Assembly: GCF_033542235.1 (NCBI RefSeq)
Contig: NZ_JAWRCU010000008.1
Coordinates: forward strand, 186,001 to 250,000
DNA from: JAWRCU01 sp033542235
GTDB lineage: Bacteria; Pseudomonadota; Alphaproteobacteria; Rhizobiales; Rhizobiaceae
Reading direction: 5' to 3'
DNA length: 64,000 nucleotides
A program made the translations under genes and the position numbers. How positions within the stretch are numbered: position 1 is the first letter of the stretch; every line of letters begins with the position of its first letter. The notes below the pieces were generated by a model, which worked only from the letters and a program-made list of their open reading frames with translations, was not told the DNA's origin and did no database searches. Positions 1 to 10,121 of the stretch are shown here, in pieces.

Positions 1-2174
1 ACGGCTTCCCGCCGCGCACGAACCTGGCCTCGCCTTTGCTCCCGCTCTTCAAGATAGTGGTCCAGTGCCTCATGGACGAGCTGCTGCTTGATGGTGTCGC
101 CAAGCACGATCCTTGAGATCAAGTCATCGTCGCGCGAGCGGTCGGATCGTAGAGCCTCCGAACCCTCGACAGTCCGGGCCAGTTCCCATTCGAGCTCGGG
201 ATCCGCGGTGCTGAAGAGCCCAAAGTAGTCGGACGTCAGGAGCTGCTCTGCGCTCATACCCCGAATGGCCGGGAGATCGCCCAGACGGTGCACCCTTCCC
301 TCGGCATCCCGTTCGATGACCTCCACTTCACCGTTATCCATCCCGCGCAGGCACAGCGGATCGTGGGTGCTGATGATGAACTGGACGCCTGGGAACGCGC
401 GCCGAAGCGCCGCGACAATGCGCATCTTCCAGCGCGGGTGCAGGTGCGTCTCTATCTCGTCGATGAGTACGACACCTCGAGCGCGCTCGAGGTCCGGCCA
501 GCTTCCGAGCAGGTTGCGCATAATATCAACCGCTAAAGAAAACAGGCTTCTATACCCCTCGCTCAGCCGCTCCACCGGAACGAGCCTCCCAAGGACACGA
601 ACCGAAAGACGCCCGGCCCCGTCCATGACGAGCTCGTCGTTTACGTCGAGAGCCAGCACCTCGCGCAGGCCCCGGGCCACGGCATTGAAAGTAGTTTCGT
701 CTTCGCTGATGCGCAGAAGCCACGGGCCTGCACTGGGAAGCGCGCGGTTCGGAACGAAGAGATTGCGTATCAGGCCAAACGGTTGGCGAGATGGCCGCGA
801 ATTGTCTGAAAACTGGCGCCGGGCACCATAGGCCAATACGAGAACAGAAGGTTGTGCGGTCCCTTCTAGGCGGCGACCATCTGCGCTGACACCGAACTCG
901 GCTGGTTCGCCCTCGTCACGGAAATGTACGACCACCCGTGGAGCGGGTGGATCAATTATGTCCCATCCCACTGGATCATCGCGGCGAAGGAACTCGGATC
1001 CCGGGATACCGAGCCGCGCCACCGCTCTCGTGCCGGCCAGGGCGAGCGCTACGGCCTCCAGCACCGAACTCTTTCCGGCAGCGTTCTCGCCGAGCAGCAT
1101 TAGGCACGGCAGCTCGCGACGTCGCTCGGTAGTCCTCGCGAACTCCAGGGTGAGCCGCTCCACACCTTTGAAATCGTAAATCTCGACGGCCTTTATTTCG
1201 CGATCGGGAAACCGCCGACGTGCACCGCCCCCAAGAGCCGCCGGCGGAAGGCGCATACCGCTATCCGCAAGCCGGTCGAGTTCTGTAGGACGGAGCTCGG
1301 GAAGTTTCGCGTCCTCCAGGAATACGTCTTCAAGAAGGTCGGAAAGCCGGCCTCGATCGGCGGTGGTTGCGCTTTCAATGGTCCTGCGGAACCATTCCGG
1401 GAGAGATTGCCGAACCGTCGGAACCCGGACGCCGGGACTCGCCCAGGTGACAAGCGCTCGGTGAAGGGTATCGAGACGAGAACCCACGAACTCCCGCGAC
1501 AGGTCGAACATAAGCGAGAGATGCTCGCGATCGCCGTCCTTGATGGCTCTCGGAAAGCGCGCGCGCAGCTCATTGAGATCATCTGAGCGGCGCGCCACGA
1601 GCGAGGGGCGATTGAGCTGGAAAACCGCTACGGTAACCTCGCCTCTACGGCGCAGGGGGCGGCACGTCCCATCTGCCGACATCCGAATTTCGTCCCATGG
1701 ATCATCCCTGCTCGGATCGATCAATTCGGGCGACTCAAAAGCGAGAACCTCGTCGAAAGTTGCTCGCACCCGCGCCCTCATACCGGCAACTGGGAAAAGG
1801 CCGCCCTTGGCCTTACCGCATGTGCCGCAGACGAGGAGAAGGTTCTCCCATTCATACGCCAGCCAGACGTAATGCTGACGCGACTCTACACTGTCGAGAC
1901 CCCGCGCGTAGCCAAGCGGCCGAAAGTGCTCCACCTCTTCTTCGCCGTGAGGGATGGCCGCCTCACAGTACGCGCACTTGTCCATGAACAGGTGTCGGAG
2001 CGCCTCGACCACCGAGGGGCTACGGTAGAGCCGCTCGTTCAGGGGGGCCCGCCGCTGCTCCATTTTGGCGAGATCAAGCCGAAGATAGTCGACGATGGCA
2101 AGGCGCGCCTGGCGCGCCTCGTCGGTGAGCAACGTGCTCGGCAGCTGGACGCTGTTCCGGCGAACCCTCAGCAT
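1..2174 (-). CDS. HNH endonuclease-AAA ATPase fusion (partial, runs off left edge)
   Basis: The reading frame is open from an ATG at 2174 to the window edge, giving at least 724 residues. The N-terminal part has an HNH-type zinc site: C67-A-Y-C70, then E82-H83-F-R-P, then W110-E-N followed by C116-G-T-C119. This spacing resembles the PtuB/TIGR02646 HNH family. The C-terminal part is an SMC/OLD-like AAA_21-type ATPase with Walker A GENAAGKSS near residue 362, an ABC-like signature VERLSEGYRS, Walker B VVLIDEIETHLHP near residue 568 and a switch histidine in ISTHDP. Its start overlaps the stop of the cysteine desulfurase gene by 7 bases, so it is probably translationally coupled to the phosphorothioation operon. 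HNH plus ATPase recalls Septu (PtuA/PtuB), but fused in one chain with the nuclease first. A role as an added nuclease effector is inference. Confidence 0.8.
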   Translation of the reverse strand, partial: MLRVRRNSVQLPSTLLTDEARQARLAIVDYLRLDLAKMEQRRAPLNERLYRSPSVVEALRHLFMDKCAYCEAAIPHGEEEVEHFRPLGYARGLDSVESRQHYVWLAYEWENLLLVCGTCGKAKGGLFPVAGMRARVRATFDEVLAFESPELIDPSRDDPWDEIRMSADGTCRPLRRRGEVTVAVFQLNRPSLVARRSDDLNELRARFPRAIKDGDREHLSLMFDLSREFVGSRLDTLHRALVTWASPGVRVPTVRQSLPEWFRRTIESATTADRGRLSDLLEDVFLEDAKLPELRPTELDRLADSGMRLPPAALGGGARRRFPDREIKAVEIYDFKGVERLTLEFARTTERRRELPCLMLLGENAAGKSSVLEAVALALAGTRAVARLGIPGSEFLRRDDPVGWDIIDPPAPRVVVHFRDEGEPAEFGVSADGRRLEGTAQPSVLVLAYGARRQFSDNSRPSRQPFGLIRNLFVPNRALPSAGPWLLRISEDETTFNAVARGLREVLALDVNDELVMDGAGRLSVRVLGRLVPVERLSEGYRSLFSLAVDIMRNLLGSWPDLERARGVVLIDEIETHLHPRWKMRIVAALRRAFPGVQFIISTHDPLCLRGMDNGEVEVIERDAEGRVHRLGDLPAIRGMSAEQLLTSDYFGLFSTADPELEWELARTVEGSEALRSDRSRDDDLISRIVLGDTIKQQLVHEALDHYLEEREQRRGQVRARREA

Positions 2175-3337
2175 GCCAGCCGGTCCGTCATCAATGGGTC
2201 GTGATTGCTGCGGCCCAAGGCCTTTGCAATCTCGCAAACGGCCGCATCTACCTCGCTCGAAGTGGTGTCGAGGGAGAGGCTCAATCGCAATGTGGCCAAC
2301 GCATCCGTGTGCGACAGCCCCATCGAAATAAGGGCCGGGGACGGCTCCCTTGCGCCCGCGCTGCAAGCAGCACCGGTAGACACGCATACGCCTGCCAGAG
2401 CCAATCTATCGACAAGGTCTGCAGCGTCGAGACCAGGCCAAGTGATGGAGATGGTGTTCGGTAGGCGCTCCGTTTTGGCCGCGTTCACCCACGAGCCGGG
2501 AAGCAGATGCAACAGCCGAGCCTCGATATTGCGCCGCAATGGAAGGACATCCGAAAGCCAGTTGGACATCCTGGCGGCCCCTGCGTCTGCGGCCACGGCG
2601 AATCCCGCAATTCCCGGCGAGTTGTGCGTGCCTCCTCGCTGCCCTTCCGATTGCTCGCCATGGACCAGCGGATCCAGCACGATCCCCTGTCTGACGTAGA
2701 GCGCACCCACTCCGCGGGGACCGTGCAGCTTGTGCGCTGACATCGAGACCAGATCGACCTCCGCCAGCGCCCCGTCCAGATCCAGCGGCATACGGCCTAC
2801 CGCCTGAGTGGCGTCGGTATGCACGAGGCATTGCGGCGATCGCTTTCGGGCGGCCTCGGCGATTGCGGCGATAGGCTGAACTGCTCCCGTCTCGTTGTTC
2901 GCTAACATGACGCTGACCAGGGCCGTATCGGACCGCATAACTGAAAGCACCGCATCCACCGATATGACGCCGTTCGCATCCGGTGCGACCCACGAAACTC
3001 GCGCGCCGCGCCGCGTAGCCGCCTGGAGCGCAATACGAAGCGATGGATGCTCTATCGCGCTTGCCACCACATGGGAGCCTGGGCTGACGTTCGATGCCAC
3101 CCAGCTATTCGCTTCCGAAGCACCCGACGTAAACAAGAAGCCTTCCGGGCCGGTCCCTAGGAGCCTACCCAATGCCCTGCGGGCGCGAGGCGCGGGGTCG
3201 CTGCCCTGCTGAAGTAAAGCTGCCGCCGCAGAGGAGGGATTGAGGTAGCAATCCTGCATGCATTCGCGCACCGCCGCCACCACCGCCGGCAGCGGACGTG
3301 TCGTGGCGTTGTTGTCGAGGTAAGCTCGGATCGTCAT
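2168..3337 (-). CDS. sspA: Cysteine desulfurase, SspA/DndA role (NifS/IscS family)
   Basis: A 389-residue PLP-dependent class V aminotransferase. It has the family start YLDNNATTRP, cofactor contacts IEHPS and HTDATQAVG, the PLP-binding lysine in SAHKLHGPRG, and the catalytic cysteine in STGAACSAG near residue 320. Such enzymes take sulfur from L-cysteine as a persulfide and, in phosphorothioation systems, hand it to the SspD/DndC protein for insertion into the DNA backbone. ATGA overlap with the upstream sspH-like gene and a 7-base overlap with the downstream HNH-ATPase gene place it inside the operon. Its position after the restriction genes is unusual, as sspA is generally found next to sspBCD or supplied by a chromosomal IscS. 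The symbol rests on context; the enzyme class is secure. Confidence 0.85.
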   Translation of the reverse strand: MTIRAYLDNNATTRPLPAVVAAVRECMQDCYLNPSSAAAALLQQGSDPAPRARRALGRLLGTGPEGFLFTSGASEANSWVASNVSPGSHVVASAIEHPSLRIALQAATRRGARVSWVAPDANGVISVDAVLSVMRSDTALVSVMLANNETGAVQPIAAIAEAARKRSPQCLVHTDATQAVGRMPLDLDGALAEVDLVSMSAHKLHGPRGVGALYVRQGIVLDPLVHGEQSEGQRGGTHNSPGIAGFAVAADAGAARMSNWLSDVLPLRRNIEARLLHLLPGSWVNAAKTERLPNTISITWPGLDAADLVDRLALAGVCVSTGAACSAGAREPSPALISMGLSHTDALATLRLSLSLDTTSSEVDAAVCEIAKALGRSNHDPLMTDRLAC

Positions 3338-6300
3338 GCTCGGCGTCCCAGGTCATCTGCCGCGATCGCGTTCACGAGCTCCGTCAGTTCCGCCTCATCG
3401 ACGAAGGGAACCTGTGCGTATTGCGGAGTGGAAGCGCCTCCGATGAGAGCCGCGAGGTGTCCCTGGCCAAGCAGCTTCTCGGCGCCTCCGCCCTTCTGCC
3501 CTAGCGAAAGATCAGAGGTTCCAGGACTGTCGACCTTGAGCACTAGTCTGTTTCCGAGATTGCTGCGGAGCTGCATCGGAAAGACCGTGTTGTCCGGCCG
3601 CTGCGCTGCGAAGATGAGATAGATGCCTGCAGCGCGGGCCTTCACACCCAAGCGGCTGACAACCGACTCCACAACGGCGCGATAGCTGTCGATCTGCATC
3701 CAATCCGCGAATTCATCGTGCACGACCCAGATGGTCGGTAATGGTTCGCCGGGGTGCTTCTTGTTGTAGCCCTCGACGTTGTTTGTCCGCGCATCGCGGA
3801 AAAGCAGGTACCGCCGCTCCATTTCCGCCACGAGTGCCTCGAGACGCGCGAGCGCTTCCTCCGTATCGGACACGATGCCGCCCTGAAGATGGGGCAGATC
3901 CTCGAACGCAAAGTAGTCCACGCCTGCTTTGGGATCGATCAAGACGATCTGCGCCATCGCCGGTGTGTTGGTCGCTGCGATGCCAACAATGATGTTTTGT
4001 ACCAGCACGGACTTGCCGCTACCGGTGCTCCCAGCAACCAAGGTGTGCGGAGCTGGTTGCGGCACCAGGAACAACGGAGTTCCATCGTCTTCCAACAATG
4101 CAATCAAGAGCCGGTTGTTGCCCGAGCTGGGATCGGCGCGCAGCTGCGCCCAGTCCTTCCACACGTTGGCCAGCGTCAGCCGCGCACGATTGGGGCGCTC
4201 GATCGAGATGACGATCTTGCCCGGTTGTGCCCTGACGTTCAGCACCTTGAGCGCGTGGGTGGTCTCGAGCTCTTGAGTCCGGTTCTCAACCTTCCCGATC
4301 GTGAGATCGTCCGCCCCGCGATACTTCAGGAGCGCTGCATTTGGTGTTAAGACACTCTCGATCAGCCGAGCCGACATGCCATAGCGCATCAGCGCATTTG
4401 TGCAGCGGGTCGCCACGTCTTCAAGCCACCGTCCATCCTCCTCACCGCCGCCTTGGGCCGCCGCGTAGGAATTCAGCACAGCAAGGAATTGCCCGCCGGG
4501 AGGCATGGGTTCCTCGGAAGGTGGTGCCGCGGGCTCGGCGGCCTCATCCACTGCCAATTGGTTACTGGTCGCCGAAAGCGGAGCAGGAGGGCCTGATGGT
4601 ACAACGCCCCCGCCACTGACGGGCAAGGGCCTCGCGGGTAGGTCCTCCCCTTTCCACAGGCGACGGCGCACCGGCATTGGATCGCCCCCTGTGCAATAGG
4701 CACGAAGGATTTCGCGCAGGCTGTCGGGTGAATACCTTTCCTGCCGGCCACCCGTCTTGGCTACGCCCACGTACGCGTCGACAACGCTCGGAAGCGCATC
4801 CGGCGGAGCATGACCAAACACATGGGAGTATCCGCGCACTCTCACGCGACTGCGCGTCTCGTCCCTGAGTACCGTTGCCCAATCTATGCCATCGCGGAGA
4901 GCCGCCCCACGAAGACCATCAACCAGCATCTCTGTCAGGCGCGCGCGCCAGATGCGCCGGTCGGCAACTGCGTTCTCCGGATCGAGCGCGCGCTCAAGGC
5001 GGAGCAGTGTGTCCGCAAGTTGGCGCGCCGATTCCTTCGCCTTCGTAGACACCGCCGCCGCACCTACGAACTTCGCCTCGGTGACGACCACGTCCAAGAC
5101 CGGAACCCCGTCCTCGTCGACATGCGGTGAGAGACAGAGGAGGTCCGCGATCCTTTCCTCGTCCTGACCCAGCCAATTGGCGTAGTCATCGAGGAACACC
5201 CAGGCCGATTCGCGTCCCGTCCCAAGCTGCGCGTCCACCAAATACCTGCTGAGCACGACACCGATGAGTTCGCTCGCGCTGCTGCCACGCCTTGCGGCCC
5301 GAAGCACAAGGTCACCGGAAATGGCGTTGGCGTCGGTGACCAGACGGGCCGCAAGGCGAGCAAGTTCGTCCTGGCCGTAAGACGGATCGAGCGATCGGAT
5401 CCGTGACTCGATCGTGGCACGAAGAAGCGTGTCCGAGGCCTTCGAGGAAATAATGAGGTTTCGCCCCTCACCCTCGCCCTTCTTGTAGCGGATCACGGTG
5501 ATCCCGCGCTCCTGGAGTTGCCGCCTATCGAGTAGTGAATCGATGTTGACCACCCAGTTGCCGAGGCGATGTGTTTCATCGATGATGTCGCGGGTTTCCG
5601 CGGCACGGATGTCCGTCTTTCTCACTGGAACCAGGCAACCTTCGTCCCGCCAAGCCGCGTTCGCCGGCCCGAGCTCGAACAAGGATGCGACCGCGTGCAG
5701 GTAGCTCCATCCCTCTTGGGGCTGAACCGGCCGTGCAAGCAGCGCAACGGAATCATGCTCTCCTTGGCCGATTGGGATTCGCCGCGACCATTCGCCAGGT
5801 CGAAATTCCTCAGCCTCCTGCACCTGGCGCGGCATTGCCCGCCAGTCCAGGCGAGCCCGGCGCGCCACCACGTCATGGCAGAAGACGATATCGCAGGGCG
5901 GTGCTCCGGCCGAGGCAGCCGTGGGGCCTTCGTTAATCATCATGGAGATGCGTAGCCGCGACATGAAGTCTCGCGTGCTCTCGCTCGCATACATCACGTC
6001 CTGCTCCGGAGCGCTGCTGACGAGCTGACGATAAAGCTCGCGGAGCCTGACGCCATCGGTATGCCTCAGCATCACCTGGCACATGGCCTCGCCATCTCCT
6101 GCGCCGGAATCGCGCATCGAGTCGACGACAGCCTGCGGCAGAGCGGCCGCATCCGAGTTGTAGAGCACCACGGAGAGGTTGTCGCGCTCGTGAGGCTGAA
6201 GCTTGAGATATGTCTCCACGATGGCTGAAATCTGCCGTGCATCCGCCTTGACGCTGTCACCCGTCGCGACTGCTCCTCCTTCGGGAGTAATAGCGCGTTC

Positions 6301-8571
6301 ATGCAGCGAGTAACCGTTCAGGTGATCGGTCCGAGCCAGCAAAACTGGCTTCTCACCGTCCCACACGGGCAGGACATCGGGTTCCGCAGCTTGTTGAAGA
6401 TCGCGGCGCAGCTCCCCAAAGAATAAAGCTCCATTGTCGGTGAACGTCACCGACTCATCCGCCAAGATAGGCGAGATGCTACGGGCGAGCCGAAGCCAAC
6501 GGGCACGAAGCCCCGCCAGACGGATCGGATGCCACGGGCAGATAATGGCGCCCATTGCATGTCCGAAAGCCGGCTCCACCGACGCCACGCCAATCTCAAG
6601 CAAGGGGTGCAGCAGGGCATCCACGGCAAGCGGAGTGGTCGCATGTTCTGCGATCGTGGAGAGCAGCGAACCATAGCTTGCCGCCTGGCGGGCGACGCTC
6701 AGCCCCGAGAGCCCGGACTTCCTGAGGTCGGAGATCGCCTCCTTGTAGTCGTCGTAGAATTGCCGGAATGCCTCGAGGAGCTTGATGTAGGCCGGCGCCG
6801 TGATAAGCGCGGCCGTCTTCATCCGCTCCAGATTTGCCTTCCACTCTGCGTCAATCCACGTCCGCTGCGCGCGGCGCGGGACGAAAGAACCGCGATCGCG
6901 GGATAGTTCCGGCTCAAGACAGTTGGTGTCGGACAGATCTATGACACCCGAGCGCGAGCGCGAAACCGATCGCTTGCCCCCGACACATTTCACCACGGGT
7001 CCGCGCGTGTTGTCGTCAGCCAGCCTCTCGAGATCTTCGTCAAGACGAATGCCGACGGCATCGAGCTCGCATTCCCAGACTAGGCGAACGTCGGCCGAGG
7101 TCTGCACCTCCTCGCCTCCAATAGACTCGAGCCAAACCTTGAAGGTCAGCTGGCGAGCCTTCTTCCCCGTGGGCTGCTCGCGGCGGCGCTCGCCGCGGTT
7201 GTGAAGATCGCCCGCGAGCTCCGAATACTTGAAAGCCCGAACGCTTCGAAATTCGACGACACCATTGAGCGCTGTCGGCAGGCCCGAGTACCACCGCTCA
7301 AATGCCCTGCACACACCTTCGTTCAGGGACGAAAATTGTGCAGGGAAGCGTTCAATACCCTCGACCACGAGAACTCGGCGGCCAGTCGATCTTCCATCAT
7401 AGAGCCGGCGCAGACACTGCACGATCCCATCGACGAGATCGGTGCATTCGACGCGCTGCCCGTAGATGAAACGCTCCCACATGGCCGAGAGGCGCGAATC
7501 CTCCTGAAGTTCGCGCGAGTGAGACCGGTAGAACTGCTCATCCTCCGGCTGACGCGTCGGACGCACTCCGCGGCGTCCTGCCAGGCTCCTGACATAAACC
7601 CACTCGTCCTGGGTGAGCAGCTCAGGATCGTGCCGCTCGTAATACTCTAGGGTCCGCCGCCCGATCGTCTCTTTCTCCTGGGTCGGCAGCTCCTCGAAGA
7701 ATGGCTCCAGTTGGGACCAGTCGTATGCGAACGGCGCGAGTGTGGCAGGGCCAATTGCCTCGGGAGCCTCGGCGTAAGCGCGCAGCGTCTCAATAAGCTC
7801 GGAAGGCAAATTATCCTGTAGCTGCTCGAGACGCTTCGCGAGGCGCAGCTTCGGTAAAGGGAGTTGTTGAAGATCGCGCTTCGCGAAATAGCAGGAGCGC
7901 CGCCAATGCGGCAGCAGCCGATCCCGCCAAGTCGATTGCCACCGCTTGCGAGCGGGTGATAAGTCGTCGAACAGATGGTCGTGGCGTGGGATTCGGAGCG
8001 CCATGAGCGAGCTGCCAAGCGCTAGCTCCACGGTATCCCTCTGCTGCAGGCGATCCGCCACCGCGAGCACGTATGCCGCGAACTGACGGAGGGGTGCGCG
8101 TCCAACATCCAGAATACCGGTTAACGCGAGTTCCAAGTGCTTTCGGCGTTCCGGATCGAGGCCTATTCCGCCGGCAGCGTCTATCCAGGTGCTTACCTGC
8201 GAGCGCGACAGTAGGGCGTCGGAATCGATGCGCACCAACTGCGCGAGGGACTGCCGCTGGCTTTCGTCAGTGAGCACCATGACACGGCCTTCACGCTCGC
8301 ACGCAAGGTGGCGAAGGACCGTCTCGGTCTTGTCCGTCAGCAGGTCTGCCGGGACGCCCTCAGCTTTCTCGAATCGGTAGCGGGGCAGAAGGATCTCCAC
8401 GCGTGATGCTAGCTGCGCGTCAGCGCGGACCTCAGCCACCACGCCGAGTATCTCGTCATCGGCGAGCGAGGCGAGGAGAAAGCGCGCAAAACCTTCTTCA
8501 CCGGATCCGGCGTCTAAAGTGTTCCTGATGATGCTGGCGGCCACCTTGCCCGCCAGGCGGAGCGCGGTCAT
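3334..8571 (-). CDS. sspH: SspH/DptH-like FtsK-HerA-type ATPase of the phosphorothioation restriction module
   Basis: A 1745-residue protein. The C-terminal ~250 residues form a FtsK/HerA-type motor domain: Walker A GSTGSGKS near residue 1515, then IVLIDPKAGVDYF, Walker B TIWVVHDEFADWM and a sensor-like FAAQRPDN. The long N-terminal part has no motif I can name. This size and layout match DptH/DndH, the largest subunit of DptFGH, and the SspH of SspFGH. It is joined by ATGA overlaps to the sspG-like gene upstream and the desulfurase downstream. By family precedent it acts with F and G to damage DNA lacking the phosphorothioate mark; the chemistry of this subunit cannot be read from sequence. 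Confidence 0.8.
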   Translation of the reverse strand: MTALRLAGKVAASIIRNTLDAGSGEEGFARFLLASLADDEILGVVAEVRADAQLASRVEILLPRYRFEKAEGVPADLLTDKTETVLRHLACEREGRVMVLTDESQRQSLAQLVRIDSDALLSRSQVSTWIDAAGGIGLDPERRKHLELALTGILDVGRAPLRQFAAYVLAVADRLQQRDTVELALGSSLMALRIPRHDHLFDDLSPARKRWQSTWRDRLLPHWRRSCYFAKRDLQQLPLPKLRLAKRLEQLQDNLPSELIETLRAYAEAPEAIGPATLAPFAYDWSQLEPFFEELPTQEKETIGRRTLEYYERHDPELLTQDEWVYVRSLAGRRGVRPTRQPEDEQFYRSHSRELQEDSRLSAMWERFIYGQRVECTDLVDGIVQCLRRLYDGRSTGRRVLVVEGIERFPAQFSSLNEGVCRAFERWYSGLPTALNGVVEFRSVRAFKYSELAGDLHNRGERRREQPTGKKARQLTFKVWLESIGGEEVQTSADVRLVWECELDAVGIRLDEDLERLADDNTRGPVVKCVGGKRSVSRSRSGVIDLSDTNCLEPELSRDRGSFVPRRAQRTWIDAEWKANLERMKTAALITAPAYIKLLEAFRQFYDDYKEAISDLRKSGLSGLSVARQAASYGSLLSTIAEHATTPLAVDALLHPLLEIGVASVEPAFGHAMGAIICPWHPIRLAGLRARWLRLARSISPILADESVTFTDNGALFFGELRRDLQQAAEPDVLPVWDGEKPVLLARTDHLNGYSLHERAITPEGGAVATGDSVKADARQISAIVETYLKLQPHERDNLSVVLYNSDAAALPQAVVDSMRDSGAGDGEAMCQVMLRHTDGVRLRELYRQLVSSAPEQDVMYASESTRDFMSRLRISMMINEGPTAASAGAPPCDIVFCHDVVARRARLDWRAMPRQVQEAEEFRPGEWSRRIPIGQGEHDSVALLARPVQPQEGWSYLHAVASLFELGPANAAWRDEGCLVPVRKTDIRAAETRDIIDETHRLGNWVVNIDSLLDRRQLQERGITVIRYKKGEGEGRNLIISSKASDTLLRATIESRIRSLDPSYGQDELARLAARLVTDANAISGDLVLRAARRGSSASELIGVVLSRYLVDAQLGTGRESAWVFLDDYANWLGQDEERIADLLCLSPHVDEDGVPVLDVVVTEAKFVGAAAVSTKAKESARQLADTLLRLERALDPENAVADRRIWRARLTEMLVDGLRGAALRDGIDWATVLRDETRSRVRVRGYSHVFGHAPPDALPSVVDAYVGVAKTGGRQERYSPDSLREILRAYCTGGDPMPVRRRLWKGEDLPARPLPVSGGGVVPSGPPAPLSATSNQLAVDEAAEPAAPPSEEPMPPGGQFLAVLNSYAAAQGGGEEDGRWLEDVATRCTNALMRYGMSARLIESVLTPNAALLKYRGADDLTIGKVENRTQELETTHALKVLNVRAQPGKIVISIERPNRARLTLANVWKDWAQLRADPSSGNNRLLIALLEDDGTPLFLVPQPAPHTLVAGSTGSGKSVLVQNIIVGIAATNTPAMAQIVLIDPKAGVDYFAFEDLPHLQGGIVSDTEEALARLEALVAEMERRYLLFRDARTNNVEGYNKKHPGEPLPTIWVVHDEFADWMQIDSYRAVVESVVSRLGVKARAAGIYLIFAAQRPDNTVFPMQLRSNLGNRLVLKVDSPGTSDLSLGQKGGGAEKLLGQGHLAALIGGASTPQYAQVPFVDEAELTELVNAIAADDLGRRA

Positions 8572-10121
8572 GGGCGCTCCTCTGAGGAGTCATAAGGATT
8601 GAGCACGTAGGCACATCCGTCCGAGAGACGGTTTAGCAGCCCCATACTCGCAAGACGCGCCTCGAGGCGATCTCGGTTACGATCGAAGGAAGACAGATCG
8701 AACGCCTCTCGGTCAAGCACCGCACCTGCTTCCTCCGGGCCGATTACGAGTCCGTATTGCTCCCGGAGGTCCGCAAGGAAAAGTCCGAGCTCCTGCCGGC
8801 GGTCAACCCGCACAAGGACCAGAGTTTTGAGAAACGCGTCGGTTGGAGCATACCGATTGCGGTTTGTGCCACGACGCGAGACCAAGCCCACCGAACGGCC
8901 GTAATTCAAGTGGACCAGCCCGTCGTTCTGGTCGAGTTTTCGCTCCACGTGATTGCCCAGTTCGAGATCGAGCTCGGCATCGGTCCCCACGCGCTCCAAT
9001 TTCAGGTTGAATTCCTCGCGTAGTCGGTCCTGGATAAACTCCTGGCGATCGCGATCGGTGGCATCCTGCGCATCGGCAAGCTTCCTGATCTCCGTCAATC
9101 TGTGCATGAGGCGCTCGGTCAACGCTCGGCGTATCAACGCGTCGTTCTCGATAAACGAGTTCACAGCGTGCTGCCGTACCAGTTCGCGGCGCGGCGCGAT
9201 CATCTCGCATACGATGACGGGCCTGTCGGATCCGAGCGCCGCTGCCGCGGTCTCAAGCTGATAGAGCATTAGATGAAAGGCTGCGAGCGGTGCGAGATGG
9301 GTCAAAGCATCTCCATCCGGTAGGCCCAGTCCAAGCACTTTCAGCCAATCCGCGGCCAGCCGATCGAACGCGGGGTGTTTGCGATAGGGAAGGAAAGACT
9401 CGCCCTCCTCGCGCCGGTCCGCCTCGTCGTCCGAGGGGGCGCAAAGCAGCCCAACCAGCCTGTTTCGCTCGTTTTCCGGCGCAAGCAGTCGCTCCAGATG
9501 TGCACGCAGCTCGTCTGCGTGATCTGAACGGCAGAGCATCTGATAGAGCATCTCGCCCGAGCGACCGAAGACCGTATAGTCCCTTACCACCCGAGCACTC
9601 TTGTCCACGGCGGCGTCGGAGAAGAGTGCCGCGGGTCCCAGGGGAAAGATGAAGCGGGAGGACCAGCGCTTGTTGGAGCCAGCTTCTATCCCCGTCTGCC
9701 GCAAGAGCCGCACGAGCTGGGCAAAATCGGAGAAAGATTTGAAGCGCTCGCGAAGATAGCCAAAGCCCTCGCGGGGGATGCACTGCTGCTTGCCCATCTG
9801 GGCGAGCCATTCGGTCCACCGCGATTCATCGTCGACATTCAGCGAGGCGATGCGTTCGAGATCGCTGCCGTTGAAGAGTATCTGCCGCAGACCCATCCGG
9901 AAGCGCAGGCTATAGGACGGGCTCGTCTGCTCATCGAGCAGGGCGGACTTGCGCTGGAACGCCTCAGCCACGTTGAGAAATTCCAGCAGAATCAGCCAAG
10001 GCGTCTGACGATACCAGATGCGGTGTCCGAACACCGCCTCGCCGAGCCAGATACTGACGCTTTCGAAGGCCCGAGAGCCCGCCGACGCAGTCAGGACATT
10101 GTCGGGAGCGAGGATGTTCAA
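8568..10121 (-). CDS. sspG: SspG/DptG-like phosphorothioation-dependent restriction protein
   Basis: A 517-residue protein with no P-loop, membrane segment or recognisable catalytic motif. It is rich in charged residues, with a long predicted helical stretch in its middle (around HRLTEIRKLADAQDATDRDR). The assignment comes from size and from its place between an SspF/DptF-like and an SspH/DptH-like ATPase gene, with 4-base ATGA overlaps at both ends. This is the conserved F-G-H order of Dpt and Ssp restriction modules. Such tight coupling suggests fixed-ratio production of a three-subunit complex. Which subunit cuts DNA cannot be decided here. Confidence 0.65.
   Translation of the reverse strand: MNILAPDNVLTASAGSRAFESVSIWLGEAVFGHRIWYRQTPWLILLEFLNVAEAFQRKSALLDEQTSPSYSLRFRMGLRQILFNGSDLERIASLNVDDESRWTEWLAQMGKQQCIPREGFGYLRERFKSFSDFAQLVRLLRQTGIEAGSNKRWSSRFIFPLGPAALFSDAAVDKSARVVRDYTVFGRSGEMLYQMLCRSDHADELRAHLERLLAPENERNRLVGLLCAPSDDEADRREEGESFLPYRKHPAFDRLAADWLKVLGLGLPDGDALTHLAPLAAFHLMLYQLETAAAALGSDRPVIVCEMIAPRRELVRQHAVNSFIENDALIRRALTERLMHRLTEIRKLADAQDATDRDRQEFIQDRLREEFNLKLERVGTDAELDLELGNHVERKLDQNDGLVHLNYGRSVGLVSRRGTNRNRYAPTDAFLKTLVLVRVDRRQELGLFLADLREQYGLVIGPEEAGAVLDREAFDLSSFDRNRDRLEARLASMGLLNRLSDGCAYVLNPYDSSEERP

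Noticed and set aside
265..831. Plus-strand open frames opposite the HNH-ATPase gene
   Set aside because: The minus-strand frame carries Walker B and signature motifs through this stretch. The plus-strand translations are Ser/Arg-rich shadows.
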